Shown: positions 54,061 through 63,550, counted from the stretch's first letter. The stretch is DNA of 64,000 nt from Chryseolinea serpens (GCF_900129725.1 NZ_FQWQ01000001.1:2108001-2172000), one strand, 5' to 3'. Numbers and translations are program-made. The notes: generated by a model from the letters alone, not told the origin.

Positions 54061-54330
54061 ATGATCAAGTACACCAACCAATTTTTACTCAAATTCGAGG
54101 ACATGATCGCGGAATCGGACTATACGCTGCGGTACGAAAAGGGTACGTTCAAGTCGGGTTACTGCGTATTGAAGGAGCAGAAGATCATCATCATCAATAA
54201 GTTCTACACCACGGAAGGCAAAATCAACGCCCTCCTTGAAATCCTGAAACACGTGACGCTGGACGGCACGCGTTTCACCGAAAAAAGCCAGAAGCTTTAC
54301 GAAGAACTGCATCACACTGAAGCCGCTTGA
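54061..54330 (+). CDS. Conserved small hypothetical protein
   Basis: 89 residues, no membrane segment. The sequence has a beta-alpha pattern (YTLRYEKGTFKSGYCVLKEQKIIIINKFY) and then helices (ALLEILKHVTLDG, KSQKLYEEL). It resembles short proteins that are only known as hypothetical in Bacteroidota. The stop codon overlaps the TTG start of the metallohydrolase gene (TTGA), so the two are coupled and may work together. Confidence 0.65.
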   Translation: MIKYTNQFLLKFEDMIAESDYTLRYEKGTFKSGYCVLKEQKIIIINKFYTTEGKINALLEILKHVTLDGTRFTEKSQKLYEELHHTEAA

Positions 54331-55091
54331 AAATAACGTTCCTCGGCACCGGTACATCGCAGGGAGTGCCCGTCATTGGCTGCCGCTGCGAAGTATGCCA
54401 GTCGCTGGATTTCAGGAACAAACGCCTCCGCACCTCCATTCGCGTTGAGATCTCCGGCCAAAGCTTTGTCGTAGACACCGGCCCCGATTTCCGCCAACAA
54501 ATGCTCCGCGAAAATGTGCAGCGCCTCGACGCGGTGATCTTCACCCACGCCCACCGCGACCACACCGCCGGGCTGGACGACGTGCGCGCCTACAACTTCA
54601 TGCAGAACAGCGACATGCCTGTGTATGGCCGGCAGGAGGTTTTGGACCAGCTCAAAATGGAGTTTGCCTATGCCTTTGCGAAAGATGCCTACCCCGGCCT
54701 CCCGCGCATAACACTCAACCAAATCGATGAAAGGCCCTTCGAACTGAACGGCGTTCCCATAACACCCCTCCCCGTGCTCCACTTGCGTCTGCCCGTGCTG
54801 GGGTTTCGTTTTGGAAACTTCAGCTACATCACCGATGCCAACATTATTCCGGAAGAAACCCTGGACCGCCTGAAGGGCACCGAAGTGCTGGTGCTGAACG
54901 CCCTGCAGATCGAATCGCACGTCTCCCACTTCAACCTGAGCGAGGCGCTGGCCATGATCGACCGCATCAAACCGGCCAAAGCCTATCTCACCCACATCAG
55001 TCACAAGCTTGGACTCCATGGCGCGGTGGAAAAGAAATTGCCGGAGAATGTTTCGTTGGCCTACGATGGCCTGCAGGTTGAACTGCAATAG
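54327..55091 (+). CDS. PhnP-like MBL-fold phosphodiesterase/hydrolase
   Basis: 254 residues from TTG 54327, since KITFLGTGTSQGVPVIGC is the family's first strand and nothing nearer is an ATG. Motifs are GCRCEVC (structural zinc site as in PhnP), FVVDTGPDFRQQ, IFTHAHRDHTAG (binuclear metal site), YLTHISHKLG. PhnP cleaves cyclic phosphodiesters of ribose. The genome context has no C-P lyase genes, so a general cyclic-phosphate or RNA-fragment hydrolase is more likely. Confidence 0.88.
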   Translation: MKITFLGTGTSQGVPVIGCRCEVCQSLDFRNKRLRTSIRVEISGQSFVVDTGPDFRQQMLRENVQRLDAVIFTHAHRDHTAGLDDVRAYNFMQNSDMPVYGRQEVLDQLKMEFAYAFAKDAYPGLPRITLNQIDERPFELNGVPITPLPVLHLRLPVLGFRFGNFSYITDANIIPEETLDRLKGTEVLVLNALQIESHVSHFNLSEALAMIDRIKPAKAYLTHISHKLGLHGAVEKKLPENVSLAYDGLQVELQ

Positions 55092-55111
55092 ACCCGGTCT
55101 GGAAAAAACAA

Positions 55112-55145
55112 GTTTAAAAAAGAAGGGCCAGCTTTTGGCCGGCCC
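55112..55145 (-). terminator. Rho-independent terminator after the IPT/NHL lipoprotein gene
   Basis: On the minus strand, stem GGGCCGGC / GCTGGCCC (8 bp with one G-U pair) and a 5-nt loop are followed by TTCTTTTTT. It sits just beyond the gene that ends at 55159. It lies 21 bp after the metallohydrolase stop and might act weakly for that gene too. Confidence 0.8.
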
Positions 55146-55158
55146 ACCCCATACAGGG

Positions 55159-56994
55159 CTATTCGATTATTACTTTCCGAATCGCATTGTTCCCAAAATC
55201 CGTCACATAAAGATTGCCGTCCGCATCCAGATCAACGCCAAGGGGTGCGTTGAATAGCGCCTCGTGACCGGAACCATCCAGGAAGCCCGATGTACCCAAT
55301 CTGCCGGCGATCGTTGTCACTTGGCCCGAGGGGGTGATCATTCTGATGCTGTGATTGGCGTAGTCACCAATATAAATATTTCCATCCTGGTCTATGGCCA
55401 TGCCTCCAAGTTCGCCTCCAAACAGCGCGACATCGGGCGGTCCATCCTTCGCTCCGGCGCCACCACCGGCCAGCGTGGTCACACTGCCGTCGCTCAGCTT
55501 TCTTATTTTTGTGTTTTTATTTTCCGCGATGTAAACATCTCCCCGGGCACTGGCTATCGCCGCGGAAGGCGCGTTAAATTTCGCGGTGGCCGCGGCACCA
55601 TCTTGGTATCCTCCATTTCCTTTGCCGGGTGTGCCGGCGATGGTTGTAACGTTTCCTGCAGATGTCACCTTCCGGATCACATTGCCAGCCGTTTCCGCCA
55701 CGTAGAGGTCCCCTGCAGCACTCATCTGCACGAACTGCGCACCATTGAAACCCGCGGCTGTTCCTATCCCGTCGATGGTCTTACCTTGGTTTGTCGACGA
55801 ACCTGCCAGCGTCGTCACTTTACCGCTCACATCGATCTTGCGTATGAATGCACTTTCGGATATATAAAAATTACCCTGGTTATCTTGTGTGATGCCATTG
55901 ATGTGTCCGAATTTAGCTTTCAATGGATTATCGTCATCCTTATACCCTTGCGTCGATCCTGCAAAGGTGGTGACAACACCGTTGGGAGTGATCTTTCGAA
56001 CTCTTGTATTCCCAAATTCGCCGGCATAGATGTTTCCATCTTTCGCCACCACCAAATCATACACGCCATTAAATTGTGCAGCGGCGCCTGTCCCGTCGGC
56101 CTTTCCCTTGGTTCCACCGGCTATGGTTTGAACGGTGTAGGTATACTCATACTGAAAGTCTGGACCAACGAAATGCTGATCACCCAACACCACATTTACT
56201 TTGCCCGATCCCGCGCGCAAAGGGACTTCCACGATCAACGCAGTGGCGGTTGCCGATTTCACAACAGCGTCCTTGCCGTTGAAGGTCACTTTATTGTCTG
56301 ATGGCGTTGTGCTAAACCCGGTTCCGGTAATGGTGACTTCCCAGTGCTTAGGTCCGCTGGCCGGTTGCAACGCTGTTATCGTGAGGTTGGGTATCACGGT
56401 GAAGACACTGCCGGCTATGGTTTTGTCTTTCACTCCTACGGTGATGGGACCGGTGGTGGCACTGGCCGGGATAGTAACCACTAATTGTACAGCGGTCGCG
56501 CTCTTCACCGTGGCGGCAACGCCGTTCACTTTCACGATGTTTTCCGCCGGCGTTGCGCTGAAGCCTGTGCCCGTGATGGTCACATCGATCCCAACCAGTC
56601 CGCTGGACGGCGTAATCGCCGCGATCGTCAACGGCACGGGTGTCACCACCGTAAAATTGGGACCCGTGGCCGTCTGTCCGTTCACCGTAACCACCACGGC
56701 ACCCGTAACGGCTCGGTCAGGAACAATGGCCACGATCTGCATAGTTGACGCACTCTTTATCGCGGCCGGCACGCCGCTAAAAGTAACAGCATTGGCCGAT
56801 ACCTGGTCGCTGAAATTAACACCCGCTATCGTGACTTCGGTACCAATCTCGCCCTGAACAGGATTGATGGAGGTAATAGCAGGAACGGGAAGCTGATCAT
56901 CTTTCTTGCACGATGCCAGGCACATCAAACCGATCATGACAATGCCCGCATAGAAGCTAAACGGAAAAGGCATTTTTCTTCGTTTGTTTTTCAT
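55159..56994 (-). CDS. Lipoprotein with three IPT/TIG domains and NHL repeats
   Basis: 611 residues from ATG 56994; an ATG 10 codons upstream is less likely. Lipoprotein signal FYAGIVMIGLMCLASC, then KKDDQ. Three IPT/TIG immunoglobulin-like domains of about 85 residues follow: each begins ITSINPVQGEIGTEVTIAG / IAAITPSSGLVGIDVTITG / ITALQPASGPKHWEVTITG. From about residue 300 at least five NHL repeats form a propeller, each with a phrase like NIYAGEFGNTRVRKIT or VTTIAG. It is probably anchored at the cell surface for binding of carbohydrate or protein. TATTTTTG on the minus strand (57034-57027) matches the -7 consensus ahead of it. Confidence 0.88.
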   Translation of the reverse strand: MKNKRRKMPFPFSFYAGIVMIGLMCLASCKKDDQLPVPAITSINPVQGEIGTEVTIAGVNFSDQVSANAVTFSGVPAAIKSASTMQIVAIVPDRAVTGAVVVTVNGQTATGPNFTVVTPVPLTIAAITPSSGLVGIDVTITGTGFSATPAENIVKVNGVAATVKSATAVQLVVTIPASATTGPITVGVKDKTIAGSVFTVIPNLTITALQPASGPKHWEVTITGTGFSTTPSDNKVTFNGKDAVVKSATATALIVEVPLRAGSGKVNVVLGDQHFVGPDFQYEYTYTVQTIAGGTKGKADGTGAAAQFNGVYDLVVAKDGNIYAGEFGNTRVRKITPNGVVTTFAGSTQGYKDDDNPLKAKFGHINGITQDNQGNFYISESAFIRKIDVSGKVTTLAGSSTNQGKTIDGIGTAAGFNGAQFVQMSAAGDLYVAETAGNVIRKVTSAGNVTTIAGTPGKGNGGYQDGAAATAKFNAPSAAIASARGDVYIAENKNTKIRKLSDGSVTTLAGGGAGAKDGPPDVALFGGELGGMAIDQDGNIYIGDYANHSIRMITPSGQVTTIAGRLGTSGFLDGSGHEALFNAPLGVDLDADGNLYVTDFGNNAIRKVIIE

Positions 56995-57123
56995 ACATGT
57001 ATTGGTTTTTTTATTTGTCACCAAAAATATTTTGGTTTACTGCAATGGCATTTCAGTGAGATTCTATATACCTATCCCTATCCGCCAATTTCTGTCTCCA
57101 GAAACTAAACACTACCTTTCAGC

Positions 57124-58674
57124 GTGCATAACAACTATTTTTTCCTTCGCCAACTTGTGGTGCCCTTACAAAAGACACTGACCGGGTCTGTCGTTTCGGA
57201 ATGTTATAGTCAGAACAAAGACGAACTGATCATCCGGTTCGAAACGAGAGGCGAACCCTATTTTGTGAAAGCCTGCCTGCTGTCGTCCTTTTCGTGTCTT
57301 TCCTTTCCCGAGACCTTCCACCGTGCGCGAAAGAACAGCGCCGATCTGTTTGGGAACCTCATCGGCCAGCGCGTGGAGCGCATTTTTGTGTTTGACAATG
57401 AAAGGAGCTTTGCCATAGCGTTCGGCAACCACATCACGTTGTTGTTCAAATTGCACGGCAACCGGTCCAACATCATCTTGTTTAAAGACGATGCGATCGA
57501 CGAGCTTTTTAAGAATAATATCCTGGAGGATGAAACACTGACACTGGAACAGCTGCATCGCCCGATCGATTGGTCGTACGAGAACTTCGTCCAACACCAG
57601 GATGATTTGCCCGCGGTTTATTTTACCTTCGGAAAATGGGTGTGGCGCTATCTGAATGAACAGGGATTTGCTGCGAAGACGCTCGACGAAAAATGGACCG
57701 CCCTCCAAAACCTGTTGCAAGACTTGAATGATCCCTCCTACTACCTCACCGAAGCCGACGGAAAGATCGTGTTCTCCCTCCTCCCCACCGGAAAGATCAC
57801 CAAGACCTTTCGCGACCCCGTTGCCGCCATCAACGATTTCTTCCTCACCTACTCGCAGCAGGACACCTTGGGGCGCGAAAAATCGTCCCTGCTTTCCACG
57901 CTCAAAGCAAAATTGCAGGCCACCGAAAATTATTATGCCAAGACACGAGAGAAACTGGAAGAACTGCAAGGCGACAATAACTACAAAATCTGGGCCGACC
58001 TCATCATGGCCCACCTCCACGCCATCAAACCCGGCACAGAGCGCGTCACGCTTCCTAATTTCTACCTGGAGAATCACCCCACAGAGATCAAACTGAAGAA
58101 AGACCTCTCGCCCCAAAAGAATGCCGAGGTATTTTATAAGAAGTCAAAAAAGCAACAGCTGGAAATGCAGCGGCTGCAACAGATCCTCGAACAAAAACAA
58201 CGGGAACGCGAAGGCGTGCAGAAGCAATTGCTCGAAGCCGAAGCGCTCACCACCATAAAAAGCCTGCGCCCTTTCGCCGAAGGTTTAGGATGGAGCAAGG
58301 AAAAAGAGAAACAACCGAAACCCCTGCCCTATCACGAAACCGAATACAACGGCTACCGCATCTGGGTGGGCCGCAACGCCCAGGCCAACGATGAACTCAC
58401 GCTGAAGTACGGCTACAAAGAAGATCTCTGGCTTCACGCCAAAGACGTGGCCGGATCGCATGTGCTCATCAAGCATCAAGCGGGAAAAAATTTTCCGAAA
58501 GATGTCATTGAGCGCGCCGCACAGTTGGCGGCCTATCACTCCAAAAGAAAGACCGATACGTTATGTCCCGTGGTGGTGGTGCCGCGGAAATTTGTAAGAA
58601 AAAGAAAAGGCGATCCGGCGGGGGCCGTTGTGGTTGACCGGGAAGATGTTATTATGGTAGAACCGAAACGATAG
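57124..58674 (+). CDS. rqcH: NFACT-domain protein, RqcH/FbpA family
   Basis: 516 residues from GTG 57124. NFACT-N with FFLRQLV and the GQRVERIF region (about 10-110), a long charged coiled coil (about 280-390), and the C-terminal NFACT-R domain (DUF814) with YRIWVGRNAQANDEL, LWLHAKDVAGSHVLIK, and AAYHSKRKTDTLCPVVVV. RqcH binds obstructed 50S subunits and recruits tRNA-Ala to tag stalled chains. The protein is monocistronic and its end faces a membrane protein gene with 9 bp between them. Confidence 0.85.
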   Translation: MHNNYFFLRQLVVPLQKTLTGSVVSECYSQNKDELIIRFETRGEPYFVKACLLSSFSCLSFPETFHRARKNSADLFGNLIGQRVERIFVFDNERSFAIAFGNHITLLFKLHGNRSNIILFKDDAIDELFKNNILEDETLTLEQLHRPIDWSYENFVQHQDDLPAVYFTFGKWVWRYLNEQGFAAKTLDEKWTALQNLLQDLNDPSYYLTEADGKIVFSLLPTGKITKTFRDPVAAINDFFLTYSQQDTLGREKSSLLSTLKAKLQATENYYAKTREKLEELQGDNNYKIWADLIMAHLHAIKPGTERVTLPNFYLENHPTEIKLKKDLSPQKNAEVFYKKSKKQQLEMQRLQQILEQKQREREGVQKQLLEAEALTTIKSLRPFAEGLGWSKEKEKQPKPLPYHETEYNGYRIWVGRNAQANDELTLKYGYKEDLWLHAKDVAGSHVLIKHQAGKNFPKDVIERAAQLAAYHSKRKTDTLCPVVVVPRKFVRKRKGDPAGAVVVDREDVIMVEPKR

Positions 58675-58683
58675 TCCGGTCCT

Positions 58684-59181
58684 TCAAACGTACAGCGTTT
58701 TTCGTTGTATACCCAACACGATATAATAGGCAAACGTGATCCAGAAAGAATATTCGGGCAACAACGACACCCACGTGTGGCTTTCCATCCAGTGCATCAT
58801 CACCAGCCAGGCGATGGTGAATTGAAGCGAAACCGTCAATACCTTCAAGATATCCAGCAGTTGCTTTTGCTTCTTTGACAGAAAATGGATGAAATACAGC
58901 ACCGTCATGGCGGGTAGTGACACGGCCAGGAGCTCGTCGGCTCCTGCGTAGTGCAATATTTTAAATGCCACACCGACTTCGGCAGCGAATCCGATCACAT
59001 ACGCGAGAAAGAAGTATCGCCGATCCACAAACGTGCCGTGGGTCAGCATGATCCAGGTCGCCGCGATCTTCGCCAACAGCCACCCGTTCGACTCCAGGGT
59101 GTGGTCAGACGGATTCACAAAGAGGCCCACGAAAATCAATAGGCACGTCAGGATGATCCGGGTTGTATTATTAATCTTCAT
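58684..59181 (-). CDS. Multi-pass membrane protein of unknown function
   Basis: 165 residues from ATG 59181. The frame extends upstream through the pyk terminator, so that part is not coding. Five or six hydrophobic helices are visible (IILTCLLIFVGLFV, LLAKIAATWIMLTHG, YFFLAYVIGFAAEVGVAF, LPAMTVLYFIHFL, LTVSLQFTIAWLVMMHW, FWITFAYYIVLGI). No family recognised and no motif of a transporter or enzyme. It lies downstream of pyk on the same strand, past a terminator. Confidence 0.6.
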   Translation of the reverse strand: MKINNTTRIILTCLLIFVGLFVNPSDHTLESNGWLLAKIAATWIMLTHGTFVDRRYFFLAYVIGFAAEVGVAFKILHYAGADELLAVSLPAMTVLYFIHFLSKKQKQLLDILKVLTVSLQFTIAWLVMMHWMESHTWVSLLPEYSFWITFAYYIVLGIQRKTLYV

Positions 59182-59220
59182 TCGAAAACCATAGCCATTA
59201 ACATGGAAACATAATGCTAT

Positions 59221-59259
59221 AAAAAAAAAGTGCTGTAGACCATGGGCTACAGCACTTTT
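59221..59259 (-). terminator. Rho-independent terminator after pyk
   Basis: A perfect 13-bp stem (59226-59238 with 59247-59259) around an 8-nt loop; on the minus strand it is followed by nine T. It lies 33 bp beyond the pyk stop. Confidence 0.92.
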
Positions 59260-59291
59260 CCTATACATCGATGGAGAAAATTCCCTCCAAA

Positions 59292-60722
59292 TTATTTCAC
59301 CGTATTGATCTTCAACGTATTGGTCCGTGCCTTCTCCTGGATCGGCATGCTGGCCAGCACGATAAAGATATCGCCCGACTTCACATGACCTGCCGCCTTG
59401 AGGGTAGCCTCCACGTCGGCGATGGTCTCGTCGGTAGAGTTGGTCTTGTCATAATAATACGCTTGCGCACCCCACACCAGGTTGATCTTGTTCAACAACG
59501 CCTTGTTGGGCGTGAACACAAAGATGTTGGCATTAGGTCGGTAGGCCGACGACTGGTAGGCCGTGTACCCTGATTGCGTCATGCCCACGATGGCTTTGGC
59601 GCCCACGTCTTTTGCCAGCTTACAGGCCGCCAGCACAAAGTTGTCGTGGATATAGTTGGGTGACTTCTTGTCCACTTCGCGGAAGCGGTAGTAGATGGCC
59701 GCATTCTTTTCTACGGAGGCAATGGTGCGCACCATGCTGCGGATCACTTCCAGGGGATATCTTCCCGAGGCGGTTTCGGCCGAAAGCATCAGGGCGTCCG
59801 CGCCATCCATGACGGCGTTGGCCACGTCGTTAGTTTCTGCGCGGGTGGGACGGGGGTTTTCGATCATGCTCTCCATCATCTGGGTGGCCACGATCACCGG
59901 TTTGCCGGCCTTGTTACATTTTTCAACCAGCATCTTTTGTACCATCGGCACTTCTTCCATCCAGATCTCTACGCCGAGGTCACCGCGGGCAACCATCACA
60001 CCATCAGTGGCTTCGATGATCTCGTCGATGTTGCTGAGGGCTTCGGGCTTTTCGATCTTGGCCACGATCCGGGCTTCCGAGCCGTGCTTCTTCATGATCT
60101 CCCGCATAGAATGAATATCCTCAGCCTTCCGCACAAACGAAAGGGCGATCCAGTCCACATCGTTGGCCAGGCCAAACATGAGGTCTTTCAGGTCTTTTTC
60201 GGTTAGCGACGGGGCCGACACCTTGGTAAAGGGGAGGTTGATCCCCTTGCGGGACTTGAGCGGGCCGCCGTACACCACTTCGGTGACAACGTCTTCGCCG
60301 CGGACTTCTTTCACTTTCAGCTCGATCTTGCCGTCGTCGATGAGGATCATGTCGCCGACTTTCACGTCTTTATTGAGGGTCTTATAAGAGGTGCTCACGA
60401 TCTCCCGGTTGCCCAGCAGCTCGCGCGTGGTGATGATCAGGGTTTGGCCGCCTTCAATGACGATGCCGGGTTCCATTTCGTTGACACGGATCTTAGGGCC
60501 CTGGAGGTCCTGGAGCAAGCTAATCTGGCTGCCCAGCTCAATGTTGAGCTCGCGCACGTTGTTGATGACTTTGAGGTGGTCTTCGTGGGTTCCGTGGGAG
60601 AAGTTCAGACGAAAAACGTCCACGCCTTCTTTGATCAGCGCACGGAGCATTTCCTTGGAGTTAGAGGCAGGGCCGACAGTGGCAACAATTTTCGTTTTGT
60701 TGAACGATTCTTTTTCTAGCAT
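59292..60722 (-). CDS. pyk: Pyruvate kinase
   Basis: 476 residues. NKTKIVATVGPASNS, FRLNFSHG, LLQDLQGPKIR, IALSFVRKAED, RIVAKIEKPEAL (the catalytic Lys), MVARGDLGVEI, and ATQMMESMIENPRPTRAETNDVANAV are all intact. It converts phosphoenolpyruvate and ADP to pyruvate and ATP at the end of glycolysis. It follows the IPExxxVDY gene, 58 bp downstream of it on the same strand, an arrangement common in Bacteroidota. Confidence 0.97.
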   Translation of the reverse strand: MLEKESFNKTKIVATVGPASNSKEMLRALIKEGVDVFRLNFSHGTHEDHLKVINNVRELNIELGSQISLLQDLQGPKIRVNEMEPGIVIEGGQTLIITTRELLGNREIVSTSYKTLNKDVKVGDMILIDDGKIELKVKEVRGEDVVTEVVYGGPLKSRKGINLPFTKVSAPSLTEKDLKDLMFGLANDVDWIALSFVRKAEDIHSMREIMKKHGSEARIVAKIEKPEALSNIDEIIEATDGVMVARGDLGVEIWMEEVPMVQKMLVEKCNKAGKPVIVATQMMESMIENPRPTRAETNDVANAVMDGADALMLSAETASGRYPLEVIRSMVRTIASVEKNAAIYYRFREVDKKSPNYIHDNFVLAACKLAKDVGAKAIVGMTQSGYTAYQSSAYRPNANIFVFTPNKALLNKINLVWGAQAYYYDKTNSTDETIADVEATLKAAGHVKSGDIFIVLASMPIQEKARTNTLKINTVK

Positions 60723-60780
60723 AAGGTTTAAAGGTATTTCATAGGTGAATGGTGTCGATAGGAAGCAGCGCGCATGACGA

Positions 60781-61203
60781 TCAGAAGATGAAATTGGATT
60801 TGGATTTGAGACCTTCTAACGGAATGGAGGCAACTAACTGGATGGACGCGATCGGTTTGATCAATTGAATCAAGTGCTGATGAGCGTACTGTTCTTCCAT
60901 GGCAGCCAAAATTATAAAATCGTAATGAGGAAATTCAGGGATTAGGAAATACTTTCCGGGATCGCCCTCGGAAGGCCTGTTTTTGAACATTTTCAATCGA
61001 TTGAGCTGGGTTTCGTAGGCATAGTAAGAAAAGCTCTTTTCTTCGTTATTTTTGAATCCAACCACTAAATCGGGCTGTTTCACCAGTTGAATGCCAAGCA
61101 CTTGATTCAACTCCCAGGCCAGCTTATACCCCTTGGCCGAAGCGCTCAGTCCGAGCAGTTCAAAGTCAAATTCATAGTCGATCAGTAATTTGCTTTTCTT
61201 CAT
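60781..61203 (-). CDS. IPExxxVDY family protein
   Basis: 140 residues. The signature region reads [14 protein letters not shown] near residues 87-100, with Tyr-Asp in place of Val-Asp-Tyr. The family is small, soluble and restricted to Bacteroidota; its function is not known to me. The gene is divergent from acpP and upstream of pyk, the usual place for this family. No signal peptide. Confidence 0.85.
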   Translation of the reverse strand: MKKSKLLIDYEFDFELLGLSASAKGYKLAWELNQVLGIQLVKQPDLVVGFKNNEEKSFSYYAYETQLNRLKMFKNRPSEGDPGKYFLIPEFPHYDFIILAAMEEQYAHQHLIQLIKPIASIQLVASIPLEGLKSKSNFIF

Positions 61204-61254
61204 TTCCAGGGCCAGGAAGTGGGTTTTGACACCAAAGAGGCAAGATCAAAAAAG

Positions 61255-61286
61255 TTTGACAATATTGCCGCAAATCTCTTTATTTG
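61255..61286 (+). promoter_or_regulatory. Bacteroidota-type promoter of acpP-fabF
   Basis: TTTG at 61255-61258 and TTTATTTG at 61279-61286 are separated by 20 bp. This fits the TTTG / TAnnTTTG pattern recognised by the primary sigma factor of the phylum with one mismatch. The start of acpP is 33 bp further downstream. Confidence 0.65.
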
Positions 61287-61318
61287 CACAGATTTTTAAA
61301 TCACTAAACCGTAAAAAC

Positions 61319-61558
61319 ATGTCTGAAATTGCACAAAAAGTAAAACAGATCATCATCGAGAAACTTGGTGTTGAAGAATCTGAAGTTACTCCCGAAGCGA
61401 GCTTTACCAACGATCTTGGCGCAGACTCTCTTGACACCGTAGAACTTATCATGGAGTTCGAAAAGGAATTTAATATCTCTATTCCAGACGATCAGGCTGA
61501 AAATATTTCAACGGTTGGCCAGGCGATTTCTTACCTGGAGCAAAACGTGAAGAAATAA
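61319..61558 (+). CDS. acpP: Acyl carrier protein
   Basis: 79 residues from ATG 61319; the frame runs further up but the family begins [12 protein letters not shown]. The phosphopantetheine attachment Ser is residue 37 in [11 protein letters not shown]. The protein is acidic and helical, as expected, and it carries the growing acyl chain in fatty-acid synthesis. It is the first gene of an operon with fabF (37 bp apart). Confidence 0.97.
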   Translation: MSEIAQKVKQIIIEKLGVEESEVTPEASFTNDLGADSLDTVELIMEFEKEFNISIPDDQAENISTVGQAISYLEQNVKK

Positions 61559-61595
61559 TTGGTAACTGCCTCTGTACAAACACACCCCGCTAAAC

Positions 61596-62846
61596 ATGAC
61601 ATTGAAACGAGTAGTCGTTACAGGACTAGGTGCACTCACTCCCATCGGAAATACCCTGCAGGAATACTGGGAAGGATTAAAAGCCGGTAAGAGTGGATGC
61701 GCTCCTATTACACGTTTCGATGCCACACACTTCAAAACCAAGTTCGCCTGCGAAATAAAGAACTTCGATATCGGCAACTTCATGGATCGGAAAGAGGCCC
61801 GCAAAATGGACCCCTTCTCGCAATATGCCATGGTGGCGGTGGATGAGGCCATAAAGGATTCCAACCTCCCGATAGCCGGTATAGACCTCGACCGCGTAGG
61901 CGTCATTTGGGGCTCGGGTATCGGGGGGTTATTAACCTTTCAGGAAGAAATGAAGACCTACGCCAAAGGCGATGGCACTCCTCGTTTCAACCCTTTCTTT
62001 ATTCCCAAAATGATTCCCGACCTCAGTGCAGGTCACATTTCCATTAAATACGGCTTCCGCGGACCCAACTTCGTCACGGTCTCGGCTTGTGCCTCCTCTA
62101 CCAATGCCATCTACGATGCCTTCACCTACCTGCGTTTGGGCAAAGCGGATATCATTGTCTCGGGTGGATCAGAAGCTGCTGTGTGCGAGGCAGGTGTAGG
62201 CGGTTTCAACGCCATGCGTGCCCTTTCAGAACGCAACGACTCACCCCAAACGGCCTCCCGTCCTTATGACAAGGAACGCGATGGCTTCGTGCTGGGCGAA
62301 GGTGCCGGTGCCCTCATCCTGGAAGAATACGAACACGCTAAGCGCCGTGGCGCCAAGATCTATGGCGAAATCCTCGGCGGCGGCATGTCGGCCGATGCCT
62401 ATCACATCACGGCGCCCCATCCCGAAGGCGCCGGCATCACCAAAGTGATGCAATATGCCATGGAAGACGCGGGCATCACACCCGACCAAATCGACTACGT
62501 CAACACCCACGGCACCTCCACACCCCTGGGCGACATCGGCGAAATTCGCGCCATCCAGAAAGTATTCGGCGATCATGCCTACAAAATGAACATCAGCTCC
62601 ACCAAGTCCATGACCGGACACCTGTTGGGCGCAGCCGGTGCCATCGAAAGCATCGCCTGTCTGCTGGCCATCAACCAATCGGTGATCCCTCCCACCATCA
62701 ACCACTTCACCGACGACGACGACCTCGACAGCAAGCTGAACCTCACCTTCAACAAAGCCCAACAACGCGAAGTGAAGATCGCACTGAGCAACACGTTTGG
62801 ATTTGGAGGACACAATTTCTCGGTGATCCTTAAAAAGGTAGAATAG
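61596..62846 (+). CDS. fabF: 3-oxoacyl-ACP synthase II
   Basis: 416 residues. The active-site Cys165 is in TVSACASSTNAI; the two His are in VNTHGTSTPLGD (about 306) and KSMTGHLLGAAG (about 342). VVVTGLGALTPIGN starts the thiolase fold. It condenses malonyl-ACP with acyl-ACP. It is co-transcribed with acpP and in turn followed, after a repeat-rich gap, by rnc. Confidence 0.97.
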   Translation: MTLKRVVVTGLGALTPIGNTLQEYWEGLKAGKSGCAPITRFDATHFKTKFACEIKNFDIGNFMDRKEARKMDPFSQYAMVAVDEAIKDSNLPIAGIDLDRVGVIWGSGIGGLLTFQEEMKTYAKGDGTPRFNPFFIPKMIPDLSAGHISIKYGFRGPNFVTVSACASSTNAIYDAFTYLRLGKADIIVSGGSEAAVCEAGVGGFNAMRALSERNDSPQTASRPYDKERDGFVLGEGAGALILEEYEHAKRRGAKIYGEILGGGMSADAYHITAPHPEGAGITKVMQYAMEDAGITPDQIDYVNTHGTSTPLGDIGEIRAIQKVFGDHAYKMNISSTKSMTGHLLGAAGAIESIACLLAINQSVIPPTINHFTDDDDLDSKLNLTFNKAQQREVKIALSNTFGFGGHNFSVILKKVE

Positions 62847-62865
62847 TTCGGGGAGTCGGCAATCA

Positions 62866-62885
62866 GGAGCCAGAATCCAGGAGCC
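62866..62885 (+). repeat. 20-nt arm of a long-range inverted repeat
   Basis: Its reverse complement reappears with one mismatch at 63429-63448 and again at 63522-63541. It sits just ahead of the tandem array. The words GGAGCC and CTCCTG recur throughout the region. Confidence 0.55.
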
Positions 62886-62898
62886 AGGAGCCAGAAGC

Positions 62899-63127
62899 TT
62901 ATTCTCGGACTTCAGTAGCCAGTAATCCTTATTCTCGGACTTCAGTAGCCAGTAATCCTTATTCTCGGACTTCAGTAGCCAGTATCCTTATTCTCGGACT
63001 TCAGTAGCCAGTAATCCTTATTCTCTGACTTCAGTAGTCAGTAATCCTTATTCTCGGACTTCAGTAGCCAGAGTCTTTATTCTCGGACTTCAAGTAGTCA
63101 GGGTTTTATTCTTAGGAGTCCATGATG
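62899..63127 (+). repeat. Tandem array of a 29-30-bp unit
   Basis: Five units of 30, 30, 29, 30 and 30 bp (62899-63047) start TTATTCTCGGACTTCAG and end AGTAATCC or AGTATCC. Two shorter, more diverged units follow to 63105, and an eighth is only partly recognisable. There are no unique spacers, so it is not CRISPR. The 778-bp stretch from fabF to rnc has no convincing gene. Confidence 0.9.
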
Positions 63128-63324
63128 TTATTCCTCAGACTTCATTCCAGTGGCTAGAAATCAGTATCAGGCGAGCCTGGGAGCCGAGTCGTTACCCTTA
63201 AGAAAATTCATATTACTGTGATTCCATTCAAGTGTCGCTGACATGTCATCTTCTACCCCCATCTATCACTACTGGACTCCGATTCATCCAACTCAATATT
63301 GGCCACTGAAATGTTGGAGAAGAT

Positions 63325-63550
63325 TCGGGCTCCTGAACTCTGACTCCCAAATGCTAACTCCCGAAGTCCGAAAGCAAAGACTGTGGTTACTAAAAATACT
63401 AATCACTGGAACACCCAGAACAAGCCTTGGCTCCTGGATTCTGACTCCTGAAGTCCGAGAAAAAGATCTTGGCTACTGACTACTGAATACTGGCTACTAA
63501 GAACGCCGATCACAAGCTCCTGACTCCTGGATTCTGGCTCCTGAACACCG
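63325..63550 (+). repeat. Low-complexity CTCCTGACTCC-type repeats
   Basis: Three loosely repeated blocks (63325-63374, 63429-63502, 63512-63550) are built of CTCCTG, GACTCC, GGATTCTG and GAAGTCCG words. They are largely the reverse complement of words in 62861-63060, so the whole spacer can fold back on itself. Confidence 0.6.

Noticed and set aside
62899-63127. CRISPR array
   Set aside because: Units are contiguous and have no unique spacers; no cas genes nearby.
63243-63479. 78-codon plus-strand frame
   Set aside because: It is composed of the CTCCTG-type repeat words and lies in the non-coding spacer.
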